Below, piece after piece: positions 27,931 to 37,609 of a stretch of DNA of 57,525 bases. Source of the DNA: Deltaproteobacteria bacterium (GTDB lineage Bacteria; Myxococcota_A; Polyangia; HGW-17); NCBI GenBank assembly GCA_016937155.1, contig JAFGWM010000020.1, forward strand, positions 1 through 57,525. The letters are read 5' to 3'. The translations under genes were made by a program, and so were the position numbers. The notes under the pieces are model-generated. The model worked only from the letters and a program-made list of their open reading frames with translations, was not told where the DNA came from and did no database searches. How positions within the stretch are numbered: the first letter of the stretch is position 1; every line of letters starts with the position of its first letter.

Positions 27931-30322
27931 AAACGGCATCAGGGGAAAAATCAATGTGGCTGTTTCTCTTCCAGTTAGGGGACTGTTTACTTATGACACC
28001 GGAGGAAAAAGTATTAAACCCGGTTGTCGTGTTATTGTGAGATTCAACGGCCAAAGGGTTATAGGCTACGCCGTTGATAATAAGGACTGCTACAACGGTA
28101 AAGTACTAAAAATTATTGAAGTGATTGATGTAGAACCTGTTTTGACATTGAATCTTATGAAAACGCTGATTAAAAGCAGCGTTTACTACCACCATCCTGT
28201 TGGGGAAGTCTTCAAGTCAGCTCATCCTCCATTAAATGTGAATATTTCAAGGATTAGAGTGACCCTAAGTGCATCCGGTAAAGAATTTGTATCTACTTTG
28301 GGGGAAAAACTGATAAAAACAGTTGAGGATCGGTTTCTTCTTACTCTTGATGGCAAAGGCCGACTTAAATCTAAAATAAAATCAAAAGAAATTTCAACAG
28401 CAAAATATTCAAATCTTCTCAAATATGGATATATCAGCGAAAATGAGGAGATTGTGAAGAATGGTCCATCAGGAACCACCAAAGCTGTTATAAAAGTTAA
28501 TTCAGTGGATGATCCGGATATAAAAAGCTGGCTTTCTAAAGGAAAAATCAGAGAAAGTCTCTACCGCGAACTACGGGACAGTATTTTGCCGGTCAAGGTT
28601 TCTGAAATCAGGAATTCCTATAAAAACTCATCAACTAAGTTGAATGAACTTCAGGAAAAAAAACTGATAGTAATGGATGAAATCAGCGATGATACCCAGT
28701 GGATTTCGTGGGATCTTGTTGTTCCAGACCCACACCATAAACTAAATCCCGAGCAGCAGACAGTTTTAAATAAGCTTATCAAAGAGCCGGATGGTTTTAG
28801 TGTCCATCTCATTCACGGGGTGACAGGAAGTGGCAAAACTGAAATATATATGCATACCATCAGACATATGCTTGATTTGGGTAAAACATCCGTTGTTATA
28901 GTTCCTGAAATTGCTCTCACTCCTCAGTTGAGTGCACGTTTTCGTGCCTTTTTTGGTGATGTTGTGAGTATTTTACACAGTGGGCTAACGTCTTTGCAGA
29001 GAGCAATTGAATGGCGCAGGCTAAGTGACGGAAAGGCCAGAATTGCAATCGGAGCAAGAAGTGCCATTTTCGCTCCGGTAAGAGATGTCGGTGTGATTGT
29101 TGTGGATGAGGAGCATGACTCCAGCTTCAAACAGGCTGAAGGATTCAGATACAACGGAAGAGATATTGCAATTCTGAGAGGTCAGGAGGAAGGAGCAAAA
29201 GTAATACTGGGAAGTGCTACACCTTCACTTGAATCATGGAATAATGCAGTGTCAGGAAAGTATAAACTTCACAGTTTAAAAAAGAGAGCGACGGCAACTA
29301 AACTACCTGATTATGAGTTGGTGGATACAAAATTTGAAAAACCGCATAATATGTTCACTAGGCCTATGATACAGAATCTGAAAGTGAATTTTAACAAAGG
29401 AAACCAAGCAATGGTCTTTCTTAACCGCAGGGGCTATTTTGGTGTTTTGCAATGCACTGCCTGTGGTTATGTTATGAATTGTGAAGATTGCAGTGTGCCT
29501 ATGACTCTGCATCGAAATCAGAATGCTATGGTTTGTCACTACTGTGGAAACTCTATGCCGGTTCCTTCTGATTGTCCTGAGTGTGGTGTGGAGTTCAGTG
29601 GAAGAAATTCTGGTACTGAAAATATTCTGGAATATCTTCAAAAAGAGATTCCTGATGCAAAAATAGTTCGTCTCGATAGAGATACAGCTAAATTTGGAGG
29701 TATAGAAAAACTTGTAAATGCGATGAAGAACAGGGAGATTGATATTCTTTTAGGCACTCAGATGATTACCAAAGGACATGATTTTCCCGGGGTTACTCTG
29801 GTGGGTGTTCTGGACGCGGATCACAGCCTTTTTTTTCAGGATTTCAGGGCCGCCGAGAGAACCTATCAGTTGATTACTCAGGTTGGGGGCAGGGCTGGCA
29901 GGAGAGACGAACAGGGAAAAGTGATAATTCAATCATCCACTCCTCAGCACTATGCCATTCTTAACGCTATAAATAACGATTTTCATTCCTTTGTTGAAAA
30001 TGAGTTATACAGTCGCAAGGAGCTCGGGTACCCGCCTTTCGGGTATCTCTGCTTATTGAATATTCAGGATGAGAACGAAAAACTAGGTTTTGAGAGGGCT
30101 GAAAATGTTAAAAAAGCCATAATAAGATCAGGTATCTCTCCTCTTGATGTTTTAGGAGCTGCTCCCGCTCCGGTTTTCAAAGTCAGAAAAAATTCAAGAT
30201 GGCAGGTACTTTTAAAAAGTCCTTCAAGAAGCGTACTACACAAAGCCGTAAGAATTATTTCCGATAACGCATCACTAAGTCAGGGCGTTTCCATTGATAT
30301 TGACCCTCAGACTATGTTTTAG
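27923..30322 (+). CDS. priA: Primosomal helicase PriA
   Basis: Superfamily 2 DNA helicase that restarts stalled replication forks by loading the replicative helicase. The 799-residue protein has the N-terminal fork-binding domain (about 1-105), Walker A GVTGSGKTE at 299-307, DEEH box at 395-398, and the zinc-binding Cys cluster (CTACGY, CEDC, CHYC, CPEC at about 510-555) inside the helicase core, followed by GTQMITKGHDFPGV and GRAGR motifs. It overlaps galU by 8 nt, suggesting co-translation. It is slightly longer than the E. coli protein. Confidence 0.97.
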   Translation: MTENGIRGKINVAVSLPVRGLFTYDTGGKSIKPGCRVIVRFNGQRVIGYAVDNKDCYNGKVLKIIEVIDVEPVLTLNLMKTLIKSSVYYHHPVGEVFKSAHPPLNVNISRIRVTLSASGKEFVSTLGEKLIKTVEDRFLLTLDGKGRLKSKIKSKEISTAKYSNLLKYGYISENEEIVKNGPSGTTKAVIKVNSVDDPDIKSWLSKGKIRESLYRELRDSILPVKVSEIRNSYKNSSTKLNELQEKKLIVMDEISDDTQWISWDLVVPDPHHKLNPEQQTVLNKLIKEPDGFSVHLIHGVTGSGKTEIYMHTIRHMLDLGKTSVVIVPEIALTPQLSARFRAFFGDVVSILHSGLTSLQRAIEWRRLSDGKARIAIGARSAIFAPVRDVGVIVVDEEHDSSFKQAEGFRYNGRDIAILRGQEEGAKVILGSATPSLESWNNAVSGKYKLHSLKKRATATKLPDYELVDTKFEKPHNMFTRPMIQNLKVNFNKGNQAMVFLNRRGYFGVLQCTACGYVMNCEDCSVPMTLHRNQNAMVCHYCGNSMPVPSDCPECGVEFSGRNSGTENILEYLQKEIPDAKIVRLDRDTAKFGGIEKLVNAMKNREIDILLGTQMITKGHDFPGVTLVGVLDADHSLFFQDFRAAERTYQLITQVGGRAGRRDEQGKVIIQSSTPQHYAILNAINNDFHSFVENELYSRKELGYPPFGYLCLLNIQDENEKLGFERAENVKKAIIRSGISPLDVLGAAPAPVFKVRKNSRWQVLLKSPSRSVLHKAVRIISDNASLSQGVSIDIDPQTMF

Positions 30323-30349
30323 GCCACTATAACTATCAGTTTTACTTTC

Positions 30350-30937
30350 TCAGTTAATTTTATTTTCTTCAGATGGATACCTGACAATATCATCCGGGCT
30401 TTTCCATAATAGTCCGGAACCTATAATGATAAGTACCAGACCTGCAGTGAAAAGTGTGTACCCTGTGCCTGATAGTGTTATGTTTTCAGAACCCCGTGCG
30501 CTCCAGAGTGTATAATTAATGGCCAGAGTAACAAAAAGAAATGTCCAGATGCCAACCAGGGAAGTAATTCCTGAAAATATACGGGGTAATTTAAATGGCA
30601 GTTTTTTCGTCTGGAATACGGATAACAATAGAAGCAGTCTGAAAAATAATATGAAAGTCAAAACAGTGAATAAAAGTGCCGTTCGATGTGCAAAAACTCT
30701 TATTCCATATGATTTATCAAGTGAAGTACCATAATTGGAGCAACGGTATCTGGCTCTTTCTGGGTGGTTGCATGATATCTGGCTGTTTAGACCGAGCCAG
30801 CCTCTTGTCCTGATGATTTTCCCATCATGAGGGTTTAGATCAGCCGGGATTGAAAACCAGTAGGGTGTAAAGCATGAAAATGATGTAATAACACCACCGG
30901 AAAGAATTAATATAGTTATGAAAATGTAATTTCTCAT
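30350..30937 (-). CDS. Four-helix membrane protein with claudin-like layout
   Basis: 195-residue protein with membrane helices at about 4-23, 86-108, 119-141 and 158-178. The first outer loop is about 60 residues and contains Trp27, GWLGL at 46-50, Cys56 and Cys66; the second outer loop is short. Animal claudin/PMP22 proteins have the same topology and a W-GLW-C-C signature with two disulfide-bonded Cys ten residues apart. The fourth helix (YTLFTAGLVLIIIGSGLLW) also resembles theirs. Homology is unproven; I know no bacterial function. It follows the NapH-like gene by 4 nt and is probably co-transcribed. Confidence 0.7.
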   Translation of the reverse strand: MRNYIFITILILSGGVITSFSCFTPYWFSIPADLNPHDGKIIRTRGWLGLNSQISCNHPERARYRCSNYGTSLDKSYGIRVFAHRTALLFTVLTFILFFRLLLLLSVFQTKKLPFKLPRIFSGITSLVGIWTFLFVTLAINYTLWSARGSENITLSGTGYTLFTAGLVLIIIGSGLLWKSPDDIVRYPSEENKIN

Positions 30938-30941
30938 AATT

Positions 30942-32120
30942 CTAGCTTTCTGATTTGTTTGGTAATTTTGAATTCTTTTTCAAAGGAGTGGTGTATCTGA
31001 TTGCATTATGAGGACATACATTAAGACATCTGGTACACGAAAAACAATCAGGCTGGATTGCTTTTTTTGCTACTTTTGCTGCTGCACTCTGAGTTGGACA
31101 TACCCTTGAACATGCTCCGCAATCGGTGCATGCATCGTGGTCAACCCTGACTCTGGCGAATGAAAACTGCTCCAGTATCCAAGAGTAAAGCCCAAAAGGA
31201 CAAATAAATGCACAAAAGGGTCTGTAAATAAAAAATGATAAAATGAGAACTGCTATTGTAGTTATCAGGATACTCAGGCTATCAAAATGAAACCCAAAAA
31301 TATCGAAGGCATTCAGATGATGATACAGTACAAATCCAGGCTTTCCTCCAATAACACCAAGAATTAGCATGAACATTATTATAAAAAGCAGGATTCGGAT
31401 ACTGTTGGAAAAAATAAAGGGAATCTTATACCGCCTGATTTTTTTTAAACCAGGAATAAAAAATAATAATTCCTGCATCGAACCCATTGGACAGGCCCAT
31501 CCACACAGAATTTTATTGGCAGTTATGGAGAGAACCGAAAAAAATACAAACGCCAGAATTTTAGACATTACGTCAGGGTACAAGCCAACCATTGCTTTGA
31601 ATACTTTTACAATTCCCTCCATAGGATTTGGAGATTTACCCAGAATGAATCCAGCAAAAAGAACTGAAATCACTAGAAATGAAATGTAGAACATTGATGG
31701 ATACCAGAGCTTTCGTGATTTTACATCAGCCTTATCGGGAATACCTATTCTCAGGAGAAAAATTATTGCTCCAAGGACAAGCGCTGAATAAAGAATGTAT
31801 TTTGATGATGCATCCCGATGAGACTGAAGATGTTCAACACTAGAATTTAATTTATCCTGCTTTACCCCGAGCTGTGATACAGGAACCGACTTTGATACAG
31901 TAATTTTCAGTCCAAGCTCTCGTGCAAGTGCTTTTCCTGTAACGCCAAGTTTAGGTGCCATTTGTCTGATTGTCTTTTGTACAGTGAAAAAATCCTCTGG
32001 AACCTTTGTTTTTGACGGAACGATGATAAACGTTGATAAAACAGCTGCAAAGATCAGGATTAGTGCTGTTCCAAACCAGATTTTCTGAGATCCCGAGAGA
32101 GATTCAAACCACTTTTTCAT
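30942..32120 (-). CDS. NapH/MauN-like membrane polyferredoxin
   Basis: 392-residue membrane iron-sulfur protein. Several membrane helices carry the cytoplasmic motifs CGWACPMG and CAFICPFG, typical of NapH/MauN/CcoG-type quinol-linked electron carriers, and the C-terminus has two 4Fe-4S motifs (CTDCGACSRVCP and CFSCTRCLNVCP). It should pass electrons from the quinone pool to an outer partner. ATG at 32120 lies 5 nt behind GGAGG; the upstream TTG overlaps that SD. The N-terminal outer region (about 35-85) resembles a soluble sensor-like domain. The four-helix protein follows. Confidence 0.87.
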   Translation of the reverse strand: MKKWFESLSGSQKIWFGTALILIFAAVLSTFIIVPSKTKVPEDFFTVQKTIRQMAPKLGVTGKALARELGLKITVSKSVPVSQLGVKQDKLNSSVEHLQSHRDASSKYILYSALVLGAIIFLLRIGIPDKADVKSRKLWYPSMFYISFLVISVLFAGFILGKSPNPMEGIVKVFKAMVGLYPDVMSKILAFVFFSVLSITANKILCGWACPMGSMQELLFFIPGLKKIRRYKIPFIFSNSIRILLFIIMFMLILGVIGGKPGFVLYHHLNAFDIFGFHFDSLSILITTIAVLILSFFIYRPFCAFICPFGLYSWILEQFSFARVRVDHDACTDCGACSRVCPTQSAAAKVAKKAIQPDCFSCTRCLNVCPHNAIRYTTPLKKNSKLPNKSES

Positions 32121-32302
32121 ATCAACCTCCAATTCTGGGATGAGATAATATCATGAAAAAGTGCACGATACAGAAAATATGGGTTTTCAGTCGTGTATTG
32201 ATTTTTAGGATTTTCGATATATCCTGACAAGCGGACTCTTTTATTAGTGGTAATTTTGAGTCAGTGTTTTTTTATTCGAATCATATATTTTACCGGAGAA
32301 AC

Positions 32303-33625
32303 ATGTCTCATAGTGGCAAAATAACACAGATCCCTTCATCCACGGTTTCCAGAACCAGAAGATTTGCTACCATGGGTATTCGGAGTGCCGGATGCTATAT
32401 TCAGAATCTGTTTGCAAGAGCTCTGTCAACTGGGGATGAAAAGGATGAAATATCCAGACAGCACCGTATTAAGCAAGCCAGAATTTTTGCTAATGAACTT
32501 GGAAAAATGAAGGGTGCAGCAATGAAGGTGGGACAGCTCATGGGACTCGTGGGTGTTCATTTCGGTCTTTCGATGGACATTTGTGAGGTTATGAGTTCTC
32601 TCAATGACTCAAGTGTTCCCCTTTACTGGGAATGCATTGGAAATCAGTTGAATACTCTTAGCGCTGATTTAGAAGTTTTCGATATTCAGAAGGAAGCAGT
32701 GAGTGCCGCGTCACTGGGGCAGGTTCATAAGGCAATTCACAAGGAAACCGGAAAAGAGTATTGTTTCAAGATTCAGTATCCCTCATTAAAGCGTACAGTA
32801 GACAGCGATCTCAAGGCATTGAGTATAGCCCTTGGAGTAAGTAATTTTTTTCCTGAAGGATTAAATCCTGAACCGCTTTTAAATGAAATCAGAACACTGC
32901 TTTTGGCTGAGCTTGACTACTTGAGGGAAGTCAGGTTTATGGACATTTTCCGAAGTGAATTTCAATCGGAAACTCTTAAGGTGCCGGGAGTTTTAAAAGA
33001 ATATTCATCTGAAAATGTAATATGTATGGAATTTATAAATGGATTTCCTCTGGATAGTATAGAAGTATCATCTCTTAGTCAGAAAATGCGTGATTCTCTT
33101 GGGGAAAAACTCATAGATATTACTCTCAGAGAGATATTTGTTCTCAATGCTATGCAGACCGATCCCAATATGGGAAATTTTATGGTGGAGATAACAGAAA
33201 GTTCTGTTCCGACTCTCTATCTTCTGGATTTTGGTGCAGTAAAAGTTTTTCCTGAAAACTTTATTTTGGCTTACCGTGAAATGATTAGAGGCAGTTGGGA
33301 AAGCAACAGAGATCGGATGTTTTATGCAATTCGTGAGCTTGATTTTATGCCAGACACTACCCCCAGAAGTGTGAAGGAACAGTTCTGTGAACTTGTAGAT
33401 ATAGCATTGGAGCCTTTTAAGCCTCAAAGGAAATATAACTGGAATACAAGTGATGTCCCGATAAGACTGAGTAATCTTGCTGCCAGATCTGCTTTGACCC
33501 CATATTTTAGACTGCCACCGGAAGAAATACTTTTTCTTCACCGAAAGCTTGCTGGAGTTTTTGCTGCCCTGAGTTTTCTTGGAGTTGAAATGGATACTTC
33601 ACACATTCTGGAAAAATACATCTGA
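32303..33625 (+). CDS. ABC1/UbiB-family kinase-like protein
   Basis: 440-residue member of the ABC1/ADCK/UbiB family, atypical kinase-like ATPases often needed for quinone lipid metabolism. Family features are the KxGQ motif (GAAMKVGQLMG), the Ala-rich loop AASLGQVHKA in place of a Gly-rich loop, FKIQYP with the catalytic Lys, DPNMGNF and LLDFGAVK. ATG at 32303 has GGAG just upstream, preferred to a GTG 39 nt earlier. No ubiquinone or menaquinone genes are adjacent, so the role stays general. Confidence 0.92.
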   Translation: MSHSGKITQIPSSTVSRTRRFATMGIRSAGCYIQNLFARALSTGDEKDEISRQHRIKQARIFANELGKMKGAAMKVGQLMGLVGVHFGLSMDICEVMSSLNDSSVPLYWECIGNQLNTLSADLEVFDIQKEAVSAASLGQVHKAIHKETGKEYCFKIQYPSLKRTVDSDLKALSIALGVSNFFPEGLNPEPLLNEIRTLLLAELDYLREVRFMDIFRSEFQSETLKVPGVLKEYSSENVICMEFINGFPLDSIEVSSLSQKMRDSLGEKLIDITLREIFVLNAMQTDPNMGNFMVEITESSVPTLYLLDFGAVKVFPENFILAYREMIRGSWESNRDRMFYAIRELDFMPDTTPRSVKEQFCELVDIALEPFKPQRKYNWNTSDVPIRLSNLAARSALTPYFRLPPEEILFLHRKLAGVFAALSFLGVEMDTSHILEKYI

Positions 33626-33729
33626 TTTATTTGGCTTCAGTTTTAAATATCTGATTAAATCTGCCGATAAAAACTACGTGCCATTATTAATAAGGCGGGA
33701 ATTTTTACCATCATTATTGTCGGAGACCA

Positions 33730-36700
33730 ATGGAAAGTCAGAATTCGCAGACTGAAAGAATGTTTTTAGAATATGATCTGGAGATAAAGCCGGGTGGAGA
33801 ACTGGTATTTGTTGATAGAAAAGTAAAGCTTCTGTTTTTTTTTGAAGAGAGTAAATGGGATATAACACACTTATATCAATTGCTTTCTGACCAGAATTTA
33901 TTTTCTGATTTTTTTCGGGAACTGGTAGGGGAGGGATATTCCAGATGCAATTCAATGTCATCGGAAAATTTTCCCTTTGAACTTGAATTTACGGTAGTGG
34001 AAATTTTGTCTGGTGGGAATTTAAGGTTAAAAGTCAGAGAAATTCCAGATATGGAAAATTATCCTGTTCTTCTAAGGATTCAGCACAGTCTGATGAACAT
34101 AATGAACAGGGAATCCAGTCAACATGATGTGTATAATGAAACTATAAAAAATATTACACTACTCAATGGAATAGACGGTGCGGGGATATATGTGAAAAAA
34201 GAGGGGAATTTCCATCTTTGTGCATTCGGTGGTTTAAGTGGAGAATTTATAAAAGATAAAAAATATTACACGAAAGAATCAAAAGAGATAAAAGTCCTCG
34301 CGAAAAATGAAATTTTTTCGAGAAAAAACCTGATGGAAATGGACCATCCGTTTTACCTGACTGATGGTATCAGAGCTATTGCATCCGTTCCCATTAAAAA
34401 GGATAATAATCTCCTTGGAGCGTTGAATGTGGCATCTAAAACCATGGATGTAATCCCGAAACGGGTATTGCAGAGCATAAAGTATATCTGTTCTCTTTTG
34501 GCAGTATTTCTGAATAGACTGGAAACAGGATGCAAACTGGATGCACGGGGAAAGCAGCTTGAATCTTTTTTCGCCGAGTCAGATATGGGGTTTATCGAAG
34601 TAAATGATCTGGGTGAAATTCTGAGATATAATCAGAAGCTTTTGAATATGTTGGGTTTTGAAACACCAGATTTGTTTGCCTGTAGGACTCTTGATGACCT
34701 GAAATTATTTACAGATGTTGATTTTAAGGATTTCAAAAACATTGTTTTTCCGGTTGAAACCAGAGTGTCTTTGGAGAAGGGAAGTAGGTGGCTGTCTATA
34801 AACAAAGTTGGTGATTCATCGGGTTCTGTTACTACATATCTTGGTTTTTCAGATATTACTTCAACCAAGGCCGAAAGTGCACTTAACTTTCTTTTCTCTG
34901 AAATGGGAGACAATCTTGAACTTGCATTTTTAATTCTTGATTCGGACTTCAGAATAACAAGAATAAACAGGTTTTTTGCAAACAAACTAAAGAATATTTC
35001 CTGGAAATATAATAAATCTGAATTTTTTAATTTGTTATATGAGGGAGTTCAGGAAAAAGAAAATATTACTGACTGTATCAGGAAAAATGGACACTGGAGT
35101 GGAGAATATCCATTAAACTGTGAAAACGATATCTGGTTTGGATTTGATTTGCTTGAAGTTGTGGATAACAGTGGAGAGATAATAAATATAGTTCTTGGTA
35201 AGGATATCACCGAACGAAAAAAAATAGAAAAAGAGCAGAGAAATTCCATCAATGACATGGAGCGCATGAACAGGGCTCTGATAGCTGCTGTTGGCGAAGC
35301 CAAGGATCTTGCTATAAAGGCTGAAGCAGCAAATGATGCAAAAAGTGTGTTCCTTGCCAATATGTCTCATGAAGTAAGAACCCCGCTTAACGGAATTATC
35401 GGAATGACAGGAGTATTACTGGAATCTGGTCTTAACGAGGATCAGATGGAGTTTGCTTCACTTGTAATGTCCAGTTCAAAGGCTCTTCTTGATATAATCA
35501 ATGATATACTGGAATACTCAAGACTGGAAGCCGGGGTTGTTAAAAACAATATTGAAAGTATCGACCTGAGGAACATAATTGATGAAGTGATTGATATAAT
35601 GAACTGTCATATTTCTGAAAAAGAGGTGACATTTTCGTACTGTATTGAAAATTCATGTGAATGTAAAAGAGAAGGGGACAGCAGCCGTATTCGTCAGATA
35701 CTGGTTAATCTGGTAAACAACGCGATGAAGTTTACCTCTGAAGGATCCGTAAAAGTATCAATAGGTTGTGACCAAGAAGAACCGGAGCGGGTAATATTTA
35801 AGGTAACTGATACAGGAGTGGGAATCCCGGAGGAGAAATTAAAAAATATCTTTGAACCCTTTGTTCAGGTTGATTTATCTTCCACCAGAAAATATGGTGG
35901 TACAGGCCTTGGCTTGACAATAGTAAAAAAACATCTTGATGCTTTAGAGGGCAATCTTGATGTAATCTCACAGCCTGGAGTGGGAAGTACATTTACATTT
36001 ACTATCAGTTTACCGCTGGATATCTCTCCCATAAAAATCCATTCTGCTTTAAAAGCGGGAATAGTATGCCGTGATGAGCTCCATTTGGAGAATATCAAAT
36101 CTTTGCTTGAAAGTTATGGCATAAGTTATGAAATACTGGAAGCTACAAGGATAATCAATCTTCCTCCTAACAGAGGAATCCCCTGGGATTTTGTAATGAT
36201 TTGTGAGAAAACCGAAGAAATGTACACCTTAAGTGAGCACCTTAAATCGATTTCAAAGGGTGAAACTCAAACTGTACTCCTGAGTACAAAAACAGGAATT
36301 TCGTCCATGAGGCTTAAGAGGGACACCTTTGATTTTATTTTTTCAATGCCCTTGAGATCCTCTCAACTCATTGAATATCTGCATCTCAGAGATGGAGTTG
36401 AACATTCTGGTGAACAGAATTATCACCAAGATTTAAGTGCTGATAACAGAAAAATACTTATTGCTGAAGATAGTCTGATTAATCAGAGAGTACTTGCCAG
36501 AATGCTTTCATCCCTGAATTATCAGGTAGATATCTGCAGCGATGGTCAGGAAGCAGTGAATATGGTTTCTACACACAGGTATGATCTTGTGTTTATGGAT
36601 TTGCAGATGCCTGTGATGGATGGACTGGATGCAACAAAAGAAATCAGGAAACTGGAGAAGGCGGGCAGGATCGATTATAACACAAGAATTATTGCAATGA

Positions 36701-37191
36701 CTGCCAGCGTATATGAGAGTGACAGGAAATTATGTATTGATGCCGGAATGGATGATTTCCTTGAAAAACCTGTTGAATTTTCTTTTCTTAAAGCAGCACT
36801 GATGGAGTATTTCAAAGAAAACGAAAATCTGGAAACAAAATCTCCTGAAAGACCGGCAAGTGATATTTTCGAGGAGGAAAAATTTTTAATAAAAATTAAT
36901 AATGACATGGAAATAGCTTCTATGCTTATTCATGTGTTTTTGGATGAATACGTGGATAAGGGCTCTCAAATTGAATTATGTGTTGAAGAAAATCGTACTG
37001 ATAAAGCAATTATTCTGGTTCATAAACTGAAGGGTGCCAGTGCAACAATAGGTGGTACAAGGCTTTCAAACGTAGCCGGTGAACTGGAATTGCTTCTTAG
37101 AGAAAATAAATCAGAAAATGTTCCCGAGAAACTTAAAATGCTTAAGGAAGAGTTGAATAAATTGGCTTCAATTTTTCGTGAACGCTATTAA
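33730..37191 (+). CDS. Large hybrid sensor kinase (GAF-PAS-PAS-HK-REC-REC-HPt)
   Basis: 1153-residue soluble kinase. GAF domain at about 125-265, two PAS domains (about 275-380 and 390-495), a coiled linker, HisKA with His547 (NMSHEVRTPLNG), ATPase domain with DTGVGIP and GTGLGLT, a receiver-like domain (about 780-895) that lacks the phosphorylatable Asp, a full receiver with Asp957 (FMDLQMPVMDG), and a C-terminal HPt with His1098 (HKLKGASATIGG). This is a complete phosphorelay in one chain, except a final receiver, which the next two genes supply. GGAG precedes the ATG. Confidence 0.95.
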   Translation: MESQNSQTERMFLEYDLEIKPGGELVFVDRKVKLLFFFEESKWDITHLYQLLSDQNLFSDFFRELVGEGYSRCNSMSSENFPFELEFTVVEILSGGNLRLKVREIPDMENYPVLLRIQHSLMNIMNRESSQHDVYNETIKNITLLNGIDGAGIYVKKEGNFHLCAFGGLSGEFIKDKKYYTKESKEIKVLAKNEIFSRKNLMEMDHPFYLTDGIRAIASVPIKKDNNLLGALNVASKTMDVIPKRVLQSIKYICSLLAVFLNRLETGCKLDARGKQLESFFAESDMGFIEVNDLGEILRYNQKLLNMLGFETPDLFACRTLDDLKLFTDVDFKDFKNIVFPVETRVSLEKGSRWLSINKVGDSSGSVTTYLGFSDITSTKAESALNFLFSEMGDNLELAFLILDSDFRITRINRFFANKLKNISWKYNKSEFFNLLYEGVQEKENITDCIRKNGHWSGEYPLNCENDIWFGFDLLEVVDNSGEIINIVLGKDITERKKIEKEQRNSINDMERMNRALIAAVGEAKDLAIKAEAANDAKSVFLANMSHEVRTPLNGIIGMTGVLLESGLNEDQMEFASLVMSSSKALLDIINDILEYSRLEAGVVKNNIESIDLRNIIDEVIDIMNCHISEKEVTFSYCIENSCECKREGDSSRIRQILVNLVNNAMKFTSEGSVKVSIGCDQEEPERVIFKVTDTGVGIPEEKLKNIFEPFVQVDLSSTRKYGGTGLGLTIVKKHLDALEGNLDVISQPGVGSTFTFTISLPLDISPIKIHSALKAGIVCRDELHLENIKSLLESYGISYEILEATRIINLPPNRGIPWDFVMICEKTEEMYTLSEHLKSISKGETQTVLLSTKTGISSMRLKRDTFDFIFSMPLRSSQLIEYLHLRDGVEHSGEQNYHQDLSADNRKILIAEDSLINQRVLARMLSSLNYQVDICSDGQEAVNMVSTHRYDLVFMDLQMPVMDGLDATKEIRKLEKAGRIDYNTRIIAMTASVYESDRKLCIDAGMDDFLEKPVEFSFLKAALMEYFKENENLETKSPERPASDIFEEEKFLIKINNDMEIASMLIHVFLDEYVDKGSQIELCVEENRTDKAIILVHKLKGASATIGGTRLSNVAGELELLLRENKSENVPEKLKMLKEELNKLASIFRERY

Positions 37192-37204
37192 AATGGAGGA
37201 TTCC

Positions 37205-37609
37205 ATGAAAATACTTGTTGTTGAAGATGATTATATCAGCAGAACTGTTCTTATTAGACAGCTTTCAGTTTATGGGGAGTGTGATGTCGCAGTTAACGGG
37301 ACTGAAGCGCTTCTTGCATTTGATGAAGCATGGGAGAGTCAGACACGGTATGATCTCATCTGTCTTGATATCATGATGCCTGAGATGGACGGGCAAGAGG
37401 TCCTAGCTAGAAGAAGAGAGAAGGAAACCGAAAGGGGAGTAGAGGGCTTTGACGGCGTAAAAATTGTCATGACCACTGCTCTTGGTGACAAGGATAATAT
37501 AATCAAGGCATTCCATAATCAATGTGAAGGATATCTGGTAAAACCAGTTGTTCCTGAAAAGCTCAACTCTGTTATGGTTGAACTGGGATTTACACCTGTG
37601 GTGAACTGA
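37205..37609 (+). CDS. Stand-alone response regulator receiver
   Basis: 134-residue CheY-like receiver: acidic pair in VVEDDY, phosphorylated Asp in CLDIMMPEMDG, Thr in TTALGD and Lys in LVKPVVPEK. No output domain is present. ATG at 37205 follows GGAGGA with ideal spacing; an earlier in-frame ATG overlaps the kinase end. It lies 13 nt after the hybrid kinase, so it is a likely acceptor from its HPt domain. Its last base is shared with the next gene. Confidence 0.95.
   Translation: MKILVVEDDYISRTVLIRQLSVYGECDVAVNGTEALLAFDEAWESQTRYDLICLDIMMPEMDGQEVLARRREKETERGVEGFDGVKIVMTTALGDKDNIIKAFHNQCEGYLVKPVVPEKLNSVMVELGFTPVVN

Noticed and set aside
33068-33541. 157-codon minus-strand frame over the UbiB-like gene
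   Set aside because: Antisense to conserved UbiB motifs, with no SD and no recognisable domain.
37205-37609. Programmed frameshifting between the hybrid kinase and the receiver gene
   Set aside because: A clean GGAGGA-spaced ATG starts the receiver, so an ordinary separate gene explains it.
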